Under the pieces are notes generated by a model, which was not told where the DNA came from, did not search any database, and was given only the letters and a program-made list of their open reading frames with translations. A stretch of DNA of 64,000 nucleotides, taken from positions 85,764,149 through 85,828,148 of the forward strand of contig NC_039361.1 of assembly GCF_003573695.1 (NCBI RefSeq), given 5' to 3'. Shown piece after piece: positions 34,066-45,587 of the stretch. Position numbers and translations under genes: made by a program. The stretch is from Papaver somniferum (lineage: Eukaryota; Streptophyta; Magnoliopsida; Ranunculales; Papaveraceae). The number at the start of each line of letters is the position of its first letter. Position 1 is the stretch's first letter.

Positions 34066-34156
34066 TCAACTAACGTCCTCTAACGGTCACATGTCAACTA
34101 ACAGTCAACGTCCATGGTCAAAGGTCCACTCGTCTGGTCTGGTCAAAGGGTCAAGT
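34066..34156 (-). promoter_or_regulatory. W-box-like cluster in LTR G
   Basis: Six GTCAA words, three of them GGTCAA, in about 90 bp. On the element's sense strand they read TTGAC and TTGACC, the core of the WRKY-factor W-box. The cluster is kept in the other LTR at about 43340-43440. Binding is not shown. Confidence 0.45.
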
Positions 34157-35758
34157 CTAAGTCATCTAAACAAATGAGTCAGTTAAACTGACTGGGGTGA
34201 CTAATAGGTCCAAACCATTGATCTAACAATGGATTTCCATTCTATCATATTAGTGCAACATTTTAACTAAACAAAACAACAACAACTTAAACATTTATCT
34301 TAAATAACTTCAGAACTCAATTACAACAGTAAACTGAGTTTACCTTGATCTGCATTGCAGGCTTTTACTAAGATCACTGCCAAAACAGTACTACAATCAA
34401 CTTCAGTTCAAACATCTCAGAAGTACACTCCATTCTAACTCACTTCATTACTGTCTGCACAATCTGCAAACAACACTAGAATTCCGTGCAACACCATTAT
34501 CACTGCATACCACCATCTCCATTACAAGACTAATGGAAAAGACCCATATCAATCCAACTACTGCACGCCTGTACATTCTGAACATTCATCTAAGATTTAA
34601 CAGTCACACCATCTTCAACAACTTAACATGTAATGTACTAGTTCAACATATACATACCACCAACTAACTTCTCTTAATCTTCGCAACCCATTTCATTCAA
34701 CCTGTAGTTCAAACATACTGCCATCCAAACTTCAAAACCAAATCTTGTCATCATGAACATTCTCATATTCCCATGCCTCAATAACAACTCTATCAACACT
34801 TATTCATTACTTTAACTCTATCTTTTAGAACTTCAACTAAGCAACACCATAATAATTCAAGTCCTTTTTCTTGTTCACATCAACACACAATGGACAACCA
34901 CTATAGAACCACCATTAATATATGCAATAACTCATTCATATAAACTAAATGCAGCTTCACTAATCGACCATAATAGTTCTAGCTTCAAAACTTCACCAAC
35001 GTCACAGATTCTAATCAATAAAACTTAATCTCAATTCATGGTTCCACAAAATCACATAAGAGACAACAGAAATAGCTAACTTTACCAAATTCCTTGAGAA
35101 GGATAATTACCTCGAAATAGTCTCAGTTCTGCGATCGAATTAGATTCTTCAATCCTTCTTGAGACCACAACATCCCACCAATTCAGTTCATCCAACACCA
35201 ACAATATCTCCAACACCTTCTTCTAACAGAACCAAGCCATAGCCCTCATAATCTTCATCTCTATCATTTAATATAAATCCTCTTTAGAAACCTAACTCAT
35301 TGATCCTCCAACAAAAACCACTTCACATCTTCAATTAAGCCATAACCCAGCTATTCTTCATCCACCAACAACCCAGTCTACTTATCAAACTCATACGAAC
35401 ATACCATTCGATTTGGGGAAGAACTTGAGGAAACCTAATTCTGAAATTTCTTAATCAATCTTCAGAACAACCCCACAACTTCCATCAAACACTAATTAAG
35501 AGAAAACCCATCTTCTAACTTCTCCTTATTAACCTTTAATTGAATTCTCGATCAATTACAGAAACCCTAATTATTCACTCCTTCATTAAAACAACTCTAT
35601 AACTCAATTAAACATAAACCCTATCTGTTTATCACTCTAAACAACCCAATACTCTCACCAATTCCATACAAACTCGAACGCAAATGAAAACCCTAATTCG
35701 GCTTCTCACTAGTTCATCTTTCTTTTAATCTTCTTCAACTCTAATCGAACACCATAAC

Positions 35759-37817
35759 TATGATAACCCCCAAGTTAACAATAATAGTCCGGTCGGCCTA
35801 CATTGTCAATTCAAGGTTTCACTATTTGGACTTGCGTCCACATAACGTTCACAACTAGTACATACCAAGATAAGAGAAATAAAACAAACAAAATCACTTT
35901 TACTGAAACAAATATATTGAGTTTGACACATCTCAAGAATATCAAAGAACAGTTGGAGAGAAAATTGTATCTCAAAAACTTCAGAAAAATAAAAATAAAA
36001 CCTCAATTTTAGTACAAAGTACCGGTGTCTCTCAGTGCACTCCTTATTATATAAATAAGGTAAACAAATACTAATATAACTGCTGCGAGGAAGGAGTCCT
36101 ACTCCCTCAATTGACTGCAACACCTAGCTCGAGAAACCCACGACGAAATATTTGCCCCGTCGCCTGAAAGGGGGAAAATCAACGCAAGGTCAGAGCCTTG
36201 AATATACCAAGTTCACTCTTAAGTCATCAATTTAACCATTGAATGTAAAAGCCTTGTACGTATTACGTAAGGTTAGACATACCAACTACAAGACATTGTC
36301 ATATATAAAGTTCAGCAATACAAACCGTTTTTGATACCAAGCAAACTTCCTTGAACCCACACAACGAAACAACCATACACATTATAAAACTACTTCCCAC
36401 CGTGACACACAAGTCTTTTAAATCATACTCATGGCCCTGATCTCGGCAAAAGGTAACAAAAACACACAAGTCATTATCGCCCACCGCGACTCACACGCTA
36501 TTCATTATATAGGTGTAGCCCTGATCTCGGCTAAAACAACACTAAACCACTGCCCACCGGACTCTCATACTATCTACATGATATATGTGGCCCCGATCTC
36601 GGTGAATACACAATACTCAAACAGAACAAGCTAATCAAACAACACACACCAAAATGATAAAGCCGCCATAACAAAGAAGCACTGTGAAAATCTGTACACC
36701 CAACTGGCCCTGGTTATTTCCAGTGATACACTTACCTGATTATGGTGAAAATTTCACTAGGAACTCATACCAACATACATTATAGTGTGCAAACGTTTCA
36801 GTTCAATCTAACGGTTAGATTCTGCAAAAAAGGTCATACAAAAGGCCTGGTCTAGGATAGAAATCTGTAGGTGCAGTCAACAACATAAGAGCTTCTTCAG
36901 TACTTTTCTATGTCGGATCTGTACGAAATTTATACAGGGTATTGAAAATATCATACATCAGAACATATAAAAATTTCGACAAGTTCTAATGGTTAGATTA
37001 CGAAATATCAGGTTTCAAACAGACCTCTTCGGATTTTCATTCCTGCAGGAACGCAGTCAGTTCAGTGGATCGATTTAGGCTCTTAACCTAGTTGGATCAT
37101 TCCCAAATTTTAACCTAACATTCCAGACATATACATTTATTACATATCAAAAATTGGATGCAAACTAACGGTTGTAATGTTGATTAACAGTAACACTATG
37201 TTATAATCAAAAATAGGGTTTCAAGAACACATGGATTCACAGATTACCAACGAAAGATTATGAACAACAACAGAAATTGAAAAGCTTCAACAACAGTAAT
37301 CAGATTGATAAAGAAAGAATAAACTTGCCTAAGTGTAGGGAAGAGATGAATCAAATCAACGAATTAAGCCAACGAGTATGCTATCAAAAACAAGTTAATC
37401 CTGACTCAGGGACGGACCCTGGAAAGATAAATTTCCTTTTAAGACCCGGGCTAGAAGTCTTGGTCGAGCAAAAAAAAAAAAAAAATTGGCTTGTGGACTG
37501 GGAAGCCTACCCGGACTAAAGCCCCCTTTAGCCCAGCTGTAGATCCGTCATTGTCCTGACTTCTTCCTCCAATTCGCACGCCTGTTCCTCTTCTCAACTT
37601 CTAATCCCTAAATATTCAAGCCCAAAACAGGTTTATACGTTTTCTTTTGTTTCTTAACTCTATAGTTGACATCTTATAATTAGACCCTACCGAAATGATA
37701 AGGGGAGAACCCTTCTAGACAATTCTAGCCAAATGTTAAGTTACACCACTGATACACTCCTATGACCTGAAGAACTTAACTAGCAGTTCCTAAACATTCA
37801 GTAAGGGGAGTATTACA
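35759..37817. mobile_element. Solo-LTR-like insertion inside LTR G
   Basis: It is absent from the other G LTR. It is bounded by the 5 bp repeat ATAAC at 35754-35758 and 37818-37822. The ends read (TA)TGATAACCCCC and GGGGAGTATTACA, imperfect inverted termini with TG and CA. No coding domain is present. Three related blocks around GGCCCTGATCTCGG lie at about 36432, 36517 and 36590. Most simply it is a solo LTR left after recombination of an LTR element. Confidence 0.7.
37407..37553. mobile_element. 147 bp hAT-type MITE
   Basis: A perfect 8 bp target duplication TCCTGACT (37399-37406 and 37554-37561) flanks ends CAGGGACGGACC and GATCCGTCATTG. These are imperfect terminal inverted repeats (9 of 12 match). 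An 8 bp duplication and CA-G-starting termini are typical of the hAT superfamily. It has no transposase and holds an A-run at about 37470-37484. It is nested inside the solo-LTR-like insertion. Confidence 0.8.
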
Positions 37818-37902
37818 ATAACCTAATCCATCACCATCATCCTAGATTCATTTGTCTCACAACTTATCTTTAGAATTTTCCCAACAGATATTTCTCTCTG
37901 AA

Positions 37903-38010
37903 TGTCCAGAGGAAGAACAGATGAAGAGGAAGGCAAGAAGAAGAAGAATGAAGAGAAAATGAATGAAGAGAAAATGAAAGAAGAAAGAAGAGAAAAGAAG
38001 ACTTATCTTC
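37903..38010 (+). repeat. Purine-rich (GAA/GAAGA) tract in LTR G
   Basis: Almost pure A/G over about 100 bases (AGAAGAAGAAGAATGAAGAG type). Its partner is at about 45142-45228 in the other LTR, shorter by one unit. Frames across it on both strands are low-complexity. Confidence 0.75.
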
Positions 38011-38358
38011 TCGTTCGGTTGGGGATAAGACCAACCAAAAATGATAAAGGCACTCTCCAAAATGGTATGGGAAGCCACAACGTGTCCCTGTTGCATCAAA
38101 AGCATTTTCCCAGAAATGAAGATTTTACCCTTCATATTGTCTTAATGTTTTCTTCTTCGTCCGATATCCGATTCACACGTTCGAGTAGTCCATTTCGCAT
38201 AACTTTTCAATATCTAAACTGTAGTACTAGTTTTGTATCTAAGTCGTTGTTATATTAATTTCTAATAATTAACGTTCGTGTTGAACTAATCGAGTTATTA
38301 TCGACTAAATCGTCTCTTGACTAGTCTAATAGCGTTGAAGATCTTGAGGGTCTTTACA

Positions 38359-38372
38359 TTCTCCCCACCTTA
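38359..38372 (-). other. Polypurine tract of element G
   Basis: The minus strand reads TAAGGTGGGGAGAA directly before the LTR start TGTAAAGACCC. It fixes the element's orientation. Confidence 0.75.
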
Positions 38373-39727
38373 TACATTTTCATCCTCGAAAATTAAACCA
38401 TCCTTCTGGTATTCAAAAACTCCCGACCTTAAAATAATCCCATCTCTTTTCTAAGCGCAAACAATACAAAACAAACCACAAACCTATATGACTTTTCTAC
38501 AATTAAAATCTTAAATATGTAGCTCTAGGTTCAAGTACACTGATTTAAATTCTATCAAATAGGGAAGTCTAAGTTTCCTATGCAAATTTTTTTTTAACAT
38601 ATCTGTCTCTAACTTCAAGGAAGATTCCTACAAGTCTTTCTAAATGAAATTGGAATTTCGGTTTCTAAAGTAATTATAACATACTTCTATGACCAGTCAT
38701 CTCTGAATGCAGTTGCCCTGTCAAGGTTGGCCAGTACCAACAATGCCTTCCTACAAACAGATAAAACACAACCTTCACTATTCTCTAGTGCTAGATCAAT
38801 TAAGTATTAATTTATTATGATCAATTAGTCTTTAAACTTCTAGCTTAACTGGTATAGTTCTGATAAATTTACTTCCTAAAATATATAAATAATTGACGTC
38901 ATTTTAAGCAATTTAGCTATCTGAATTATTTATTTCATTATATATATATTTTATTATTATTATATATCATTATTATTATTTATTTAATTTATCAATATAA
39001 GTAATCCAAAATCGATTTTTACGTCAATTTATAATAATTTGATAATTTAATTTTACTGTACTACCTTATTTAAATTTTCCAAATATTATCTATTATAGAT
39101 TGTTCTTAACTTAATTACTCAAATACTATTATCAACTGTGCAATTATTCTCATTATTCCTAAGTCGATAGTCCGGTTGGTACACTAGGCCTTAATCTTCT
39201 AGATATAATATTATATCCACGTAGTAGTTGATATAATATATTTTATTTACTTTACATTGAATTTGAATACAATATCTTGTTAGATATTGTCGTTGGTAAA
39301 ATAATATGGTCTAAATTTGAGTCTGGATAAAATTGTAATATATATCCTAATAGTCTATAGATTTTGCTATCAATGTAAAGCATCATATTAATATACAAAT
39401 TTATTTTCTTGCAATTCTAATATTACAATAAGCATCTGAATATTAATTATCTAGTTTAGACGCAAACATATATTTCTAATTTTTTCATTAGTTTAACTTA
39501 TAAAATTTAACTGTAGTTAAGCGTTAATAATTTTCTAAAGCTATTTAATCATAATTATTATTTTTATCGTTATGCATTCTTAATGAAATTTTAGTTAAGT
39601 TCAATATGATACTAATTGAGAAATACTAACATTACTTTATTATTATCATCTATATTATTAAACAAACAAAGGAAATTGACAAAGAGTTGGTGGGTAGCCT
39701 AGCAACAAGCTGGGCGCCAATACCTTT
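38373..39727. other. AT-rich internal DNA of element G
   Basis: No gene. Very AT-rich between 38860 and 39660, with TTATTA/TATATA-type simple stretches at about 38935-38990. Confidence 0.5.
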
Positions 39728-41530
39728 TTAAATAACAATCCCTAGCCTATGGAAAAGAGAATTTCCTAGCTTGAAATTGGCATCATGTATAGCCATGCAA
39801 TTCCTCAGTCTTTTGAGAAAGGAAATTGTATCCGCTCCGAGCTCACCTAAGGTGGAAAACGCCAGCACACCAAACCCAAAGCCACGTGAAGAGCATATGT
39901 CCAAGTATTTCTTGTTTTTGCGACTAATAACAGCACCGATGGCATGGCCAGGAACAAAGTTACGAGTCTAAGCACTTGTAAAAGGCGAGACACACGTAAC
40001 ATCCATGCATACATCCTTACCGTCTTCCCAATTGTAAACCATAATATCTGCAGGCTTGAGATCATACCGTCCTTAGAGAAACCCAAAGAGACTTCTTTCC
40101 TAGCAGCGACACCTCCTTTATAACATATGTCAACAAAGACATATTTCACCAAGTCATGACCAAATTTCTGCCCAACCTCACTGGCGCAGTGAATAGCATG
40201 GTCGCCGAAGACATCCATGGGTATTTTGCATCAAGAGCATAAGCTTTTCTCCTCGAAGAAAGGTATCCCTAGACGATACTTCAAGACAGAATTGAATTGT
40301 CTAGGACCAACAGTTTGGTTAAGACCAGCTATAGGAATGGCTTAAAGAAAGTCCATAGCATGTTCTACTCGGTTGCACTGCCATAGTGTGTAATCACGCG
40401 CTGTTAAGGGGAGACTAGAAGGTATCTTCTTTTGGACAACATCAAAATAAATAACTTCCAGAGACTTCATGTAATGGGGGGCAGTATTACTGATGTTGAA
40501 ACCCGGAGAGGAAAGATTACAAACTTCGGTGAAAACCTGTAGAGCGTGTTGATAACTAAGACAGGAATCTGTAACATTCGTTAACCCCAAGATCGATTGT
40601 TGTAGCTATTGAGTTTGAGCATGAGAGTCAAGGTAGCAGTACATACCTGTATCGGCCATTGTAAGCATACCAAACCACCGTCTTTAATGGGAAGCGTGGC
40701 CAGCCTTTGTTGGACCAATCCAAATCCAGCACCACCAAACGGCGCAAATAATCTATGAGATGTTTATCAAACATAACTGCAACCGACTGAATAGATTTAG
40801 GACTTGTAGTACGGAGGGTAAAATACAGCTTGGTAACCCCAGTGCAGTTACGCAAATGGAGTAACTCACTTTGAGGATCCTCCAGTTCTTGAATGTTGCC
40901 CATTAATTGCACTGCTTTGTCTACCCTTGACAACACCATGTTGCTGCAAAATTCCATGCTCAAGCTGACTGGTCCACCAAGCAGTTTAACTCCATCCACT
41001 GGCTTACCAATATTGGGAGGGAAAACGTCACTGTTATCTCTTCTTGGGTCATAAGAAGGCCAGAATTTTTCGGTCTTCGAAATATTCAGGTGCAAACCAT
41101 AACTAGGTCCTTCGTCTTGTATAATCTTCAAGACTTTAGATACTTCCATAGTGTCTCCAACTATGGTACCATCGTCCAGGTACCACGCATGAAGATCCAA
41201 TGTACACTGAGCTGCAATATTTTCGACAAGAGGATGCAGAGCTAATGCAAAAAGAAGGGGACCGAGGGGATCGCCCTGCTGCACACCTTTGGCCAAAGAT
41301 AGAACTGAGTCTAGGTAATACAACTTAGCTGGTTTTGCGTAGCAAAACTCGACCCAATGAGAGATGGGACAATGAGCTCTCACCTCTTTAATGATGCTGG
41401 ACCTATCAACAAGGTTGAAGGCATTGGAAAAATCTATAAGCAACATGGTCTTGGAAGAATCAGCACCTTGTAGCTCCAACAATCTATTAGCCGAGTGCAG
41501 AATAGCTTCACCATCGCACGGGATACCAAC
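39728..41530 (-). pseudogene. Non-LTR-type reverse transcriptase with C-terminal nuclease-like region
   Basis: The minus strand carries an RVT_1-type polymerase. Motif A is MLLIDFSNAFNLVDR, motif B GVQQGDPLGPLLFAL and motif C AWYLDDG, followed by NISKTEKFW and GVKLLGG. All lie in the open frame 40628-41482, whose coding continues upstream to about 41530. Downstream, broken frames (40342-40590, 39847-40218) include FGDHAIHCASE. A frameshifted tail to a stop at 39728-39730 reads KPADIMVYNWEDGKDVCMDV and later ISRKNKKYLDIC. From memory, a plant RT-like family has this same order, ending in a D...D-V-x-V-D-x-T region that resembles a restriction-endonuclease-like fold. The catalytic YLDD is intact, but frameshifts and stops leave no full protein, and the N-terminus is missing. 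Confidence 0.75.
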
Positions 41531-42051
41531 ACCATATTAGTATTTTCCCAAATAAGAATTCGTAGCTCCAACAATCTATATTATTATTATAAATTTTTTT
41601 ATTATTAACACTGAGGGTCGAACCATTATTCTAACTACCCATACAAATATTATTAAGTCCTAACAAAATTATTAACATTTACGTAATTATAAATTGTTGA
41701 CTTTACGTGTAAGTCAAGATACTCAATAAGATTTTATGTGACTTTTAAGATTGATCAATAATACTAATCTCATTATTTTTCTAATATTGGATTGTGTACC
41801 TGTTCATACACTTTAAACTAATTATTCTCTAATCCTTATTAGCTAAGTTATTGGTATACCCTACAATTTTTGTTTCATTACATATACGAACAATCAAACA
41901 AAAAAATCAATCAACCAAATAATTATTTTAATTATTGACAGCTTTTAGTGATTAAGATTTATCTCACAACCCAACCCAGTTCTATAGTAATCTATTTCAC
42001 TAACTGGCACTGGCTAATTTTTATCTTTTCCCATATAAGATCTAATAATGA
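41531..42051. other. AT-rich internal DNA of element G
   Basis: No gene or repeat recognised. AT-rich flank between the RT pseudogene and the PBS. The phrase GTAGCTCCAACAATCTAT at about 41561 repeats one inside the RT gene (about 41469), so a small duplication marks the RT fragment's 5' edge. Confidence 0.5.
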
Positions 42052-42063
42052 TCTCTGATACCA
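42052..42063 (-). other. Primer binding site of element G
   Basis: The minus strand reads TGGTATCAGAGA, 4 nt after the LTR end CTACA. It matches the tRNA-iMet complement in 11 of 12 positions. Confidence 0.8.
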
Positions 42064-42067
42064 ACAT

Positions 42068-45000
42068 TGTAGCGCCCCCAAACCTAGCAGCTGACTAACC
42101 CAAGAGATTAACTAAATAAAGAGGCACTAATGATACAAATCATATACTTAAGCATTCAATTAAGGAATCTGCTACAAAACTGAACCCAAAAACTAGCCCC
42201 GCTCAGAAATATAAATATACAAGAACTCCTCTCAAATGATACATATACAATAGTCATTTGGTTTACAAATAGAATATACAACATAACAAACATAGTAGAA
42301 GTTAACCAACTAACGAAATCAACGCTTGAAGCTTTCGCTGCGCAACTCTGATCTGTCTCTGAAACTGAAAGTGGGAATGGGTGAACACATCATCCCTAAA
42401 AGGGGTGCCCAGTAGGAAAATAACATTTAACTTTAAAGTAATCATAAGCAAGAGATGGAAAACAATACATGCTTTCCCAAACATTAAATAGTGACCAATT
42501 CACTGTAACAAACAAACATGTATATGGACAAACTCCTTCTTCAAACAATGTATACTATGGTTGTGCAATTCCGAACTCGCAAATCCACACCTAATCGTAA
42601 GTATTGATGTCGACAATTCTGAACTCGCAAACTGCCGACCAATATATCATAAAATCTCTAGGTATAAATGTGAAGGAGCGTATCCTATATACCACACGTG
42701 GAAATTCTTATTTCCCATAACAATTCATATTGACCACAACACATTACAGGTTCTTTCCAAACCATGGAAAGATTAACAGAATCAAAAAAATTATAGTAAA
42801 ACAAGTTAAACAATGCATAGAACGCACAAACAGAAAAACATGAGTTTGTTAAACATAAACTTTTGTAAAGGAAAACAATAATGGTTACCAAAGAGTCAAA
42901 TGTATTCCAACCTCTTTTGATGACAAGCCACGCCTACCTCGAGATCCACGATCCACTGGTTCGTTCTTTGAATCGATCGTTGTTAGTAGAGACTAACTGT
43001 TAATTAAACAAGAACTCTATGAATTTATCCATAAGGCTCACACAAGGCTCATAACATAATTTCATTCAAGTCTCTAGTTATAGGCTAAGTGAACTATCTA
43101 ATGGTTCTAAGCCCATTATGATTCTACACCTTTTATTATCTATCTTTAGCTTAACTAAGAGTTTACTAATCCAATTAGATTGATTCTATAGTCCCTAACT
43201 AAGTCTAAAGAATATCTTAACTTGTAGAATAAGCCAAAAGCCAATTCGGACCATAAGAGGTCCAAACATCAAACTAGGAAAACTAGTACTAAGACCAAGT
43301 CCACTAAACCGGCCCAATAACTAAGGTCCAGTCCATCTGAGTCAACTAACGTCCTCTAACGGTCAAACTGACGGTCACAGGTCAACTAACAGTCAACGTC
43401 CACGGTCAAAGGTCCACTGGTCTGGTCTGGTCAAAGGGTCAAGTCTAAGTCATCTAAACAAATGAGTCAGTTAAACTGACTGGGATGACTAATATGTCCA
43501 AACCATTGATCTAACAATGTATTTCCCTTCTATCATATTAGTGCAACATTTTAACTAAACAAAACAACAACAACTCAAACATTTATCTTAAATAACTTCA
43601 GAACTCAATTACAACAGTAAACTGAGTTTACCTTGATCTGCATTGCAGGCTTTTACTAAGATCACTTCCAAAACAGTACTACAATCAACTTCAGTTCAAA
43701 CATCTCACAAGTACACTCCATTTTACCTCACTTCATTACTGTCAGCACAATCTGCAAACAACACTAGAACTCCCTGCAACACCACTATCACTGCATACCA
43801 CCATCTCCATTACAAGAGTAATGGAAAAGACCCGTATCAATCCAACTACTGCACGCATGTACATTCTGAACATTCATCTAAGATTTAACAATCACACCAT
43901 CTTCAAAAACTTCACATGTAATGTACTAGTTCAACCTATACAGACCACCAACTGACTCCTCTTAATCTTCGCAACCCATTTCATTCAACCTGTAGTTCAA
44001 ACATACTGCCATCCAAACTTCAAAACCAAATCTTGTCATCATGAACATTCTCATCTTCCTATGCCTCAATAACAACTCGAGAAACACTTATCCATTACTT
44101 TAACTCTACCAAATTATACTTATATCTTTTGGAACTTCAACTAAGCAACACCACAATAATTGAAGTCCTTTCTCTTGGTCATATCAACACACAATGGACA
44201 ACCACTACAGAACCACCACTAATATCTGTAACAACTCATTCATATAAACTAAACACAGCTTCACTAATCAACCATAACCGTTCTAGCTTCAAAACTTCAC
44301 CAACATCACAGATCTAATCAATAAAACTCAATCTCAATTAATGGTTCCGCACAATCACATAAGAGACAACATAAATAGCTAACTTTACCAAATTCTTTGA
44401 GAAGGATTTTTACCTCGAAATAGTCTCAGTTCTGCAATCGAATTAGATTCTTCAATCCTTCTTGATACCACAACATCCCACCAATTCAGTTCATCTAATA
44501 CCAACATTAGCTCCAACACCTTCTTCTAACAGAACCAAGCCATAGCCTTCAACTCACAATCATCTCTATCATTTAATATCAATCCTCTTTAGAAACCTAA
44601 CTCATTGATCCTCCAACAAAAACCACTTCACATCTTCAATTAATCCATAACCCGGTTATTCTTCATCCACCAACAACTCAGTCTACTTATCAAACTCATA
44701 CGAACATACCATCCGATTTGGGAAGAACTTGAGGAAACCTAATTCTGTAATTTCTTAATTAATCTTCATAACAACCCCACAACTTCCATCAAACACTAAT
44801 TAAGAGCAAACCCATCTTCTATCTTCTCCTTATTAACCTTTAATTGAATTCTCGATCAATTACAGAAACCCTAATTATTCACTCCTTCATTAAAACAACT
44901 CCATAACTCAATTAAACATAAACCCTCTCTGTTTATCATTATAAACAACCCAATACTCTCATCAATTCCATACAAACTCGAACTCAAAAGAAAAACCTAA

Positions 45001-45582
45001 TTCTGCTTCTCACTAATTCATCTTTCTTTTAATCTTCTTCAACTCTAATCGAACACCATAACCTAATCCATCACCACCATCCTAGAATTATTAGTCTCAA
45101 AACGTATCTTTAGAATTTTCCCAGCAGATATTTCTCTCTGAATGTCCAGAGGAAGAACATATGAAGAGGAAGGAAAGAAGAAGAAGAATGAAGAGAAAAT
45201 GAAAGAAGAAAGAAGAGAAAAGAAGACTTATCCTCTCGATCGGTTGGGGATAAGACCAACCAAAAATGATAAAGAACTCTCCAAAATGTTATGGGAAGCC
45301 ACAACGTGTCCTTGTTGCATCAAAAATATTTTCCCGGAAATGACAATTTTACCCTCCATACCCTCTTAATGTTTTCTTCTTCGTCCGATATCCGATTCAC
45401 ACGTTCGAGTAGTCCATTTCGCATAACTTTTCAATATCTAACCGGTGGTACTAGTTTCATATCTAAGTCGCTGTTAGATTAATTTCTAATAATTAACGTT
45501 CGTGTTGAACTAATCGAGTTATTATCGACTAAATCGTCTCTTGACTAGTCTAATAGCGTTGACGAGCTTGGGGGTCTTTCAA
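42068..45582 (-). repeat. 5' LTR of element G (uninterrupted)
   Basis: 3515 bp, complete. It gives the empty-site version (ACCATAACCTAATCC at about 45060) that proves the 2.06 kb insertion in the other LTR. The last bases read CTTTCAA where the other LTR has CTTTACA. Confidence 0.9.
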
Positions 45583-45587
45583 AAGAG

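Larger units (their letters stand above)
32802..38358 (-). repeat. 3' LTR of element G (interrupted)
   Basis: Aligned with 42068-45582 from TGTAGCGCCCCC up to about 35758, and again from 37823 to the end. The ~2.06 kb in between is a separate insertion. Without it the LTR is about 3.5 kb. It contains a GGTCAA-rich stretch (34066-34156) and a purine-rich stretch (37903-38010). Confidence 0.9.
32802..45582 (-). mobile_element. LARD-like LTR retrotransposon with 3.5 kb LTRs (element G)
   Basis: On the minus strand the element starts TGTAAAGACCC and ends GGGGGCGCTACA. The 5 bp target duplication AAGAG is at 32797-32801 and 45583-45587. The minus-strand 5' LTR is 42068-45582 and the 3' LTR 32802-38358, the latter enlarged by a nested insertion. 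The PBS is at 42052-42063 and the PPT at 38359-38372. The LTRs are about 3.5 kb and the internal region about 3.7 kb. The internal region has no Gag, protease, integrase or LTR-type polymerase. This balance fits a large retrotransposon derivative (LARD). By eye the LTRs differ by roughly 4-5 percent in the first 130 bases. The element interrupts the copia gag F. Confidence 0.9.

Noticed and set aside
37857..38258. Lys/Glu-rich and hydrophobic frames across the GA tract
   Set aside because: Low-complexity translations of a purine-rich LTR segment, also present in the other LTR at about 45110-45369.
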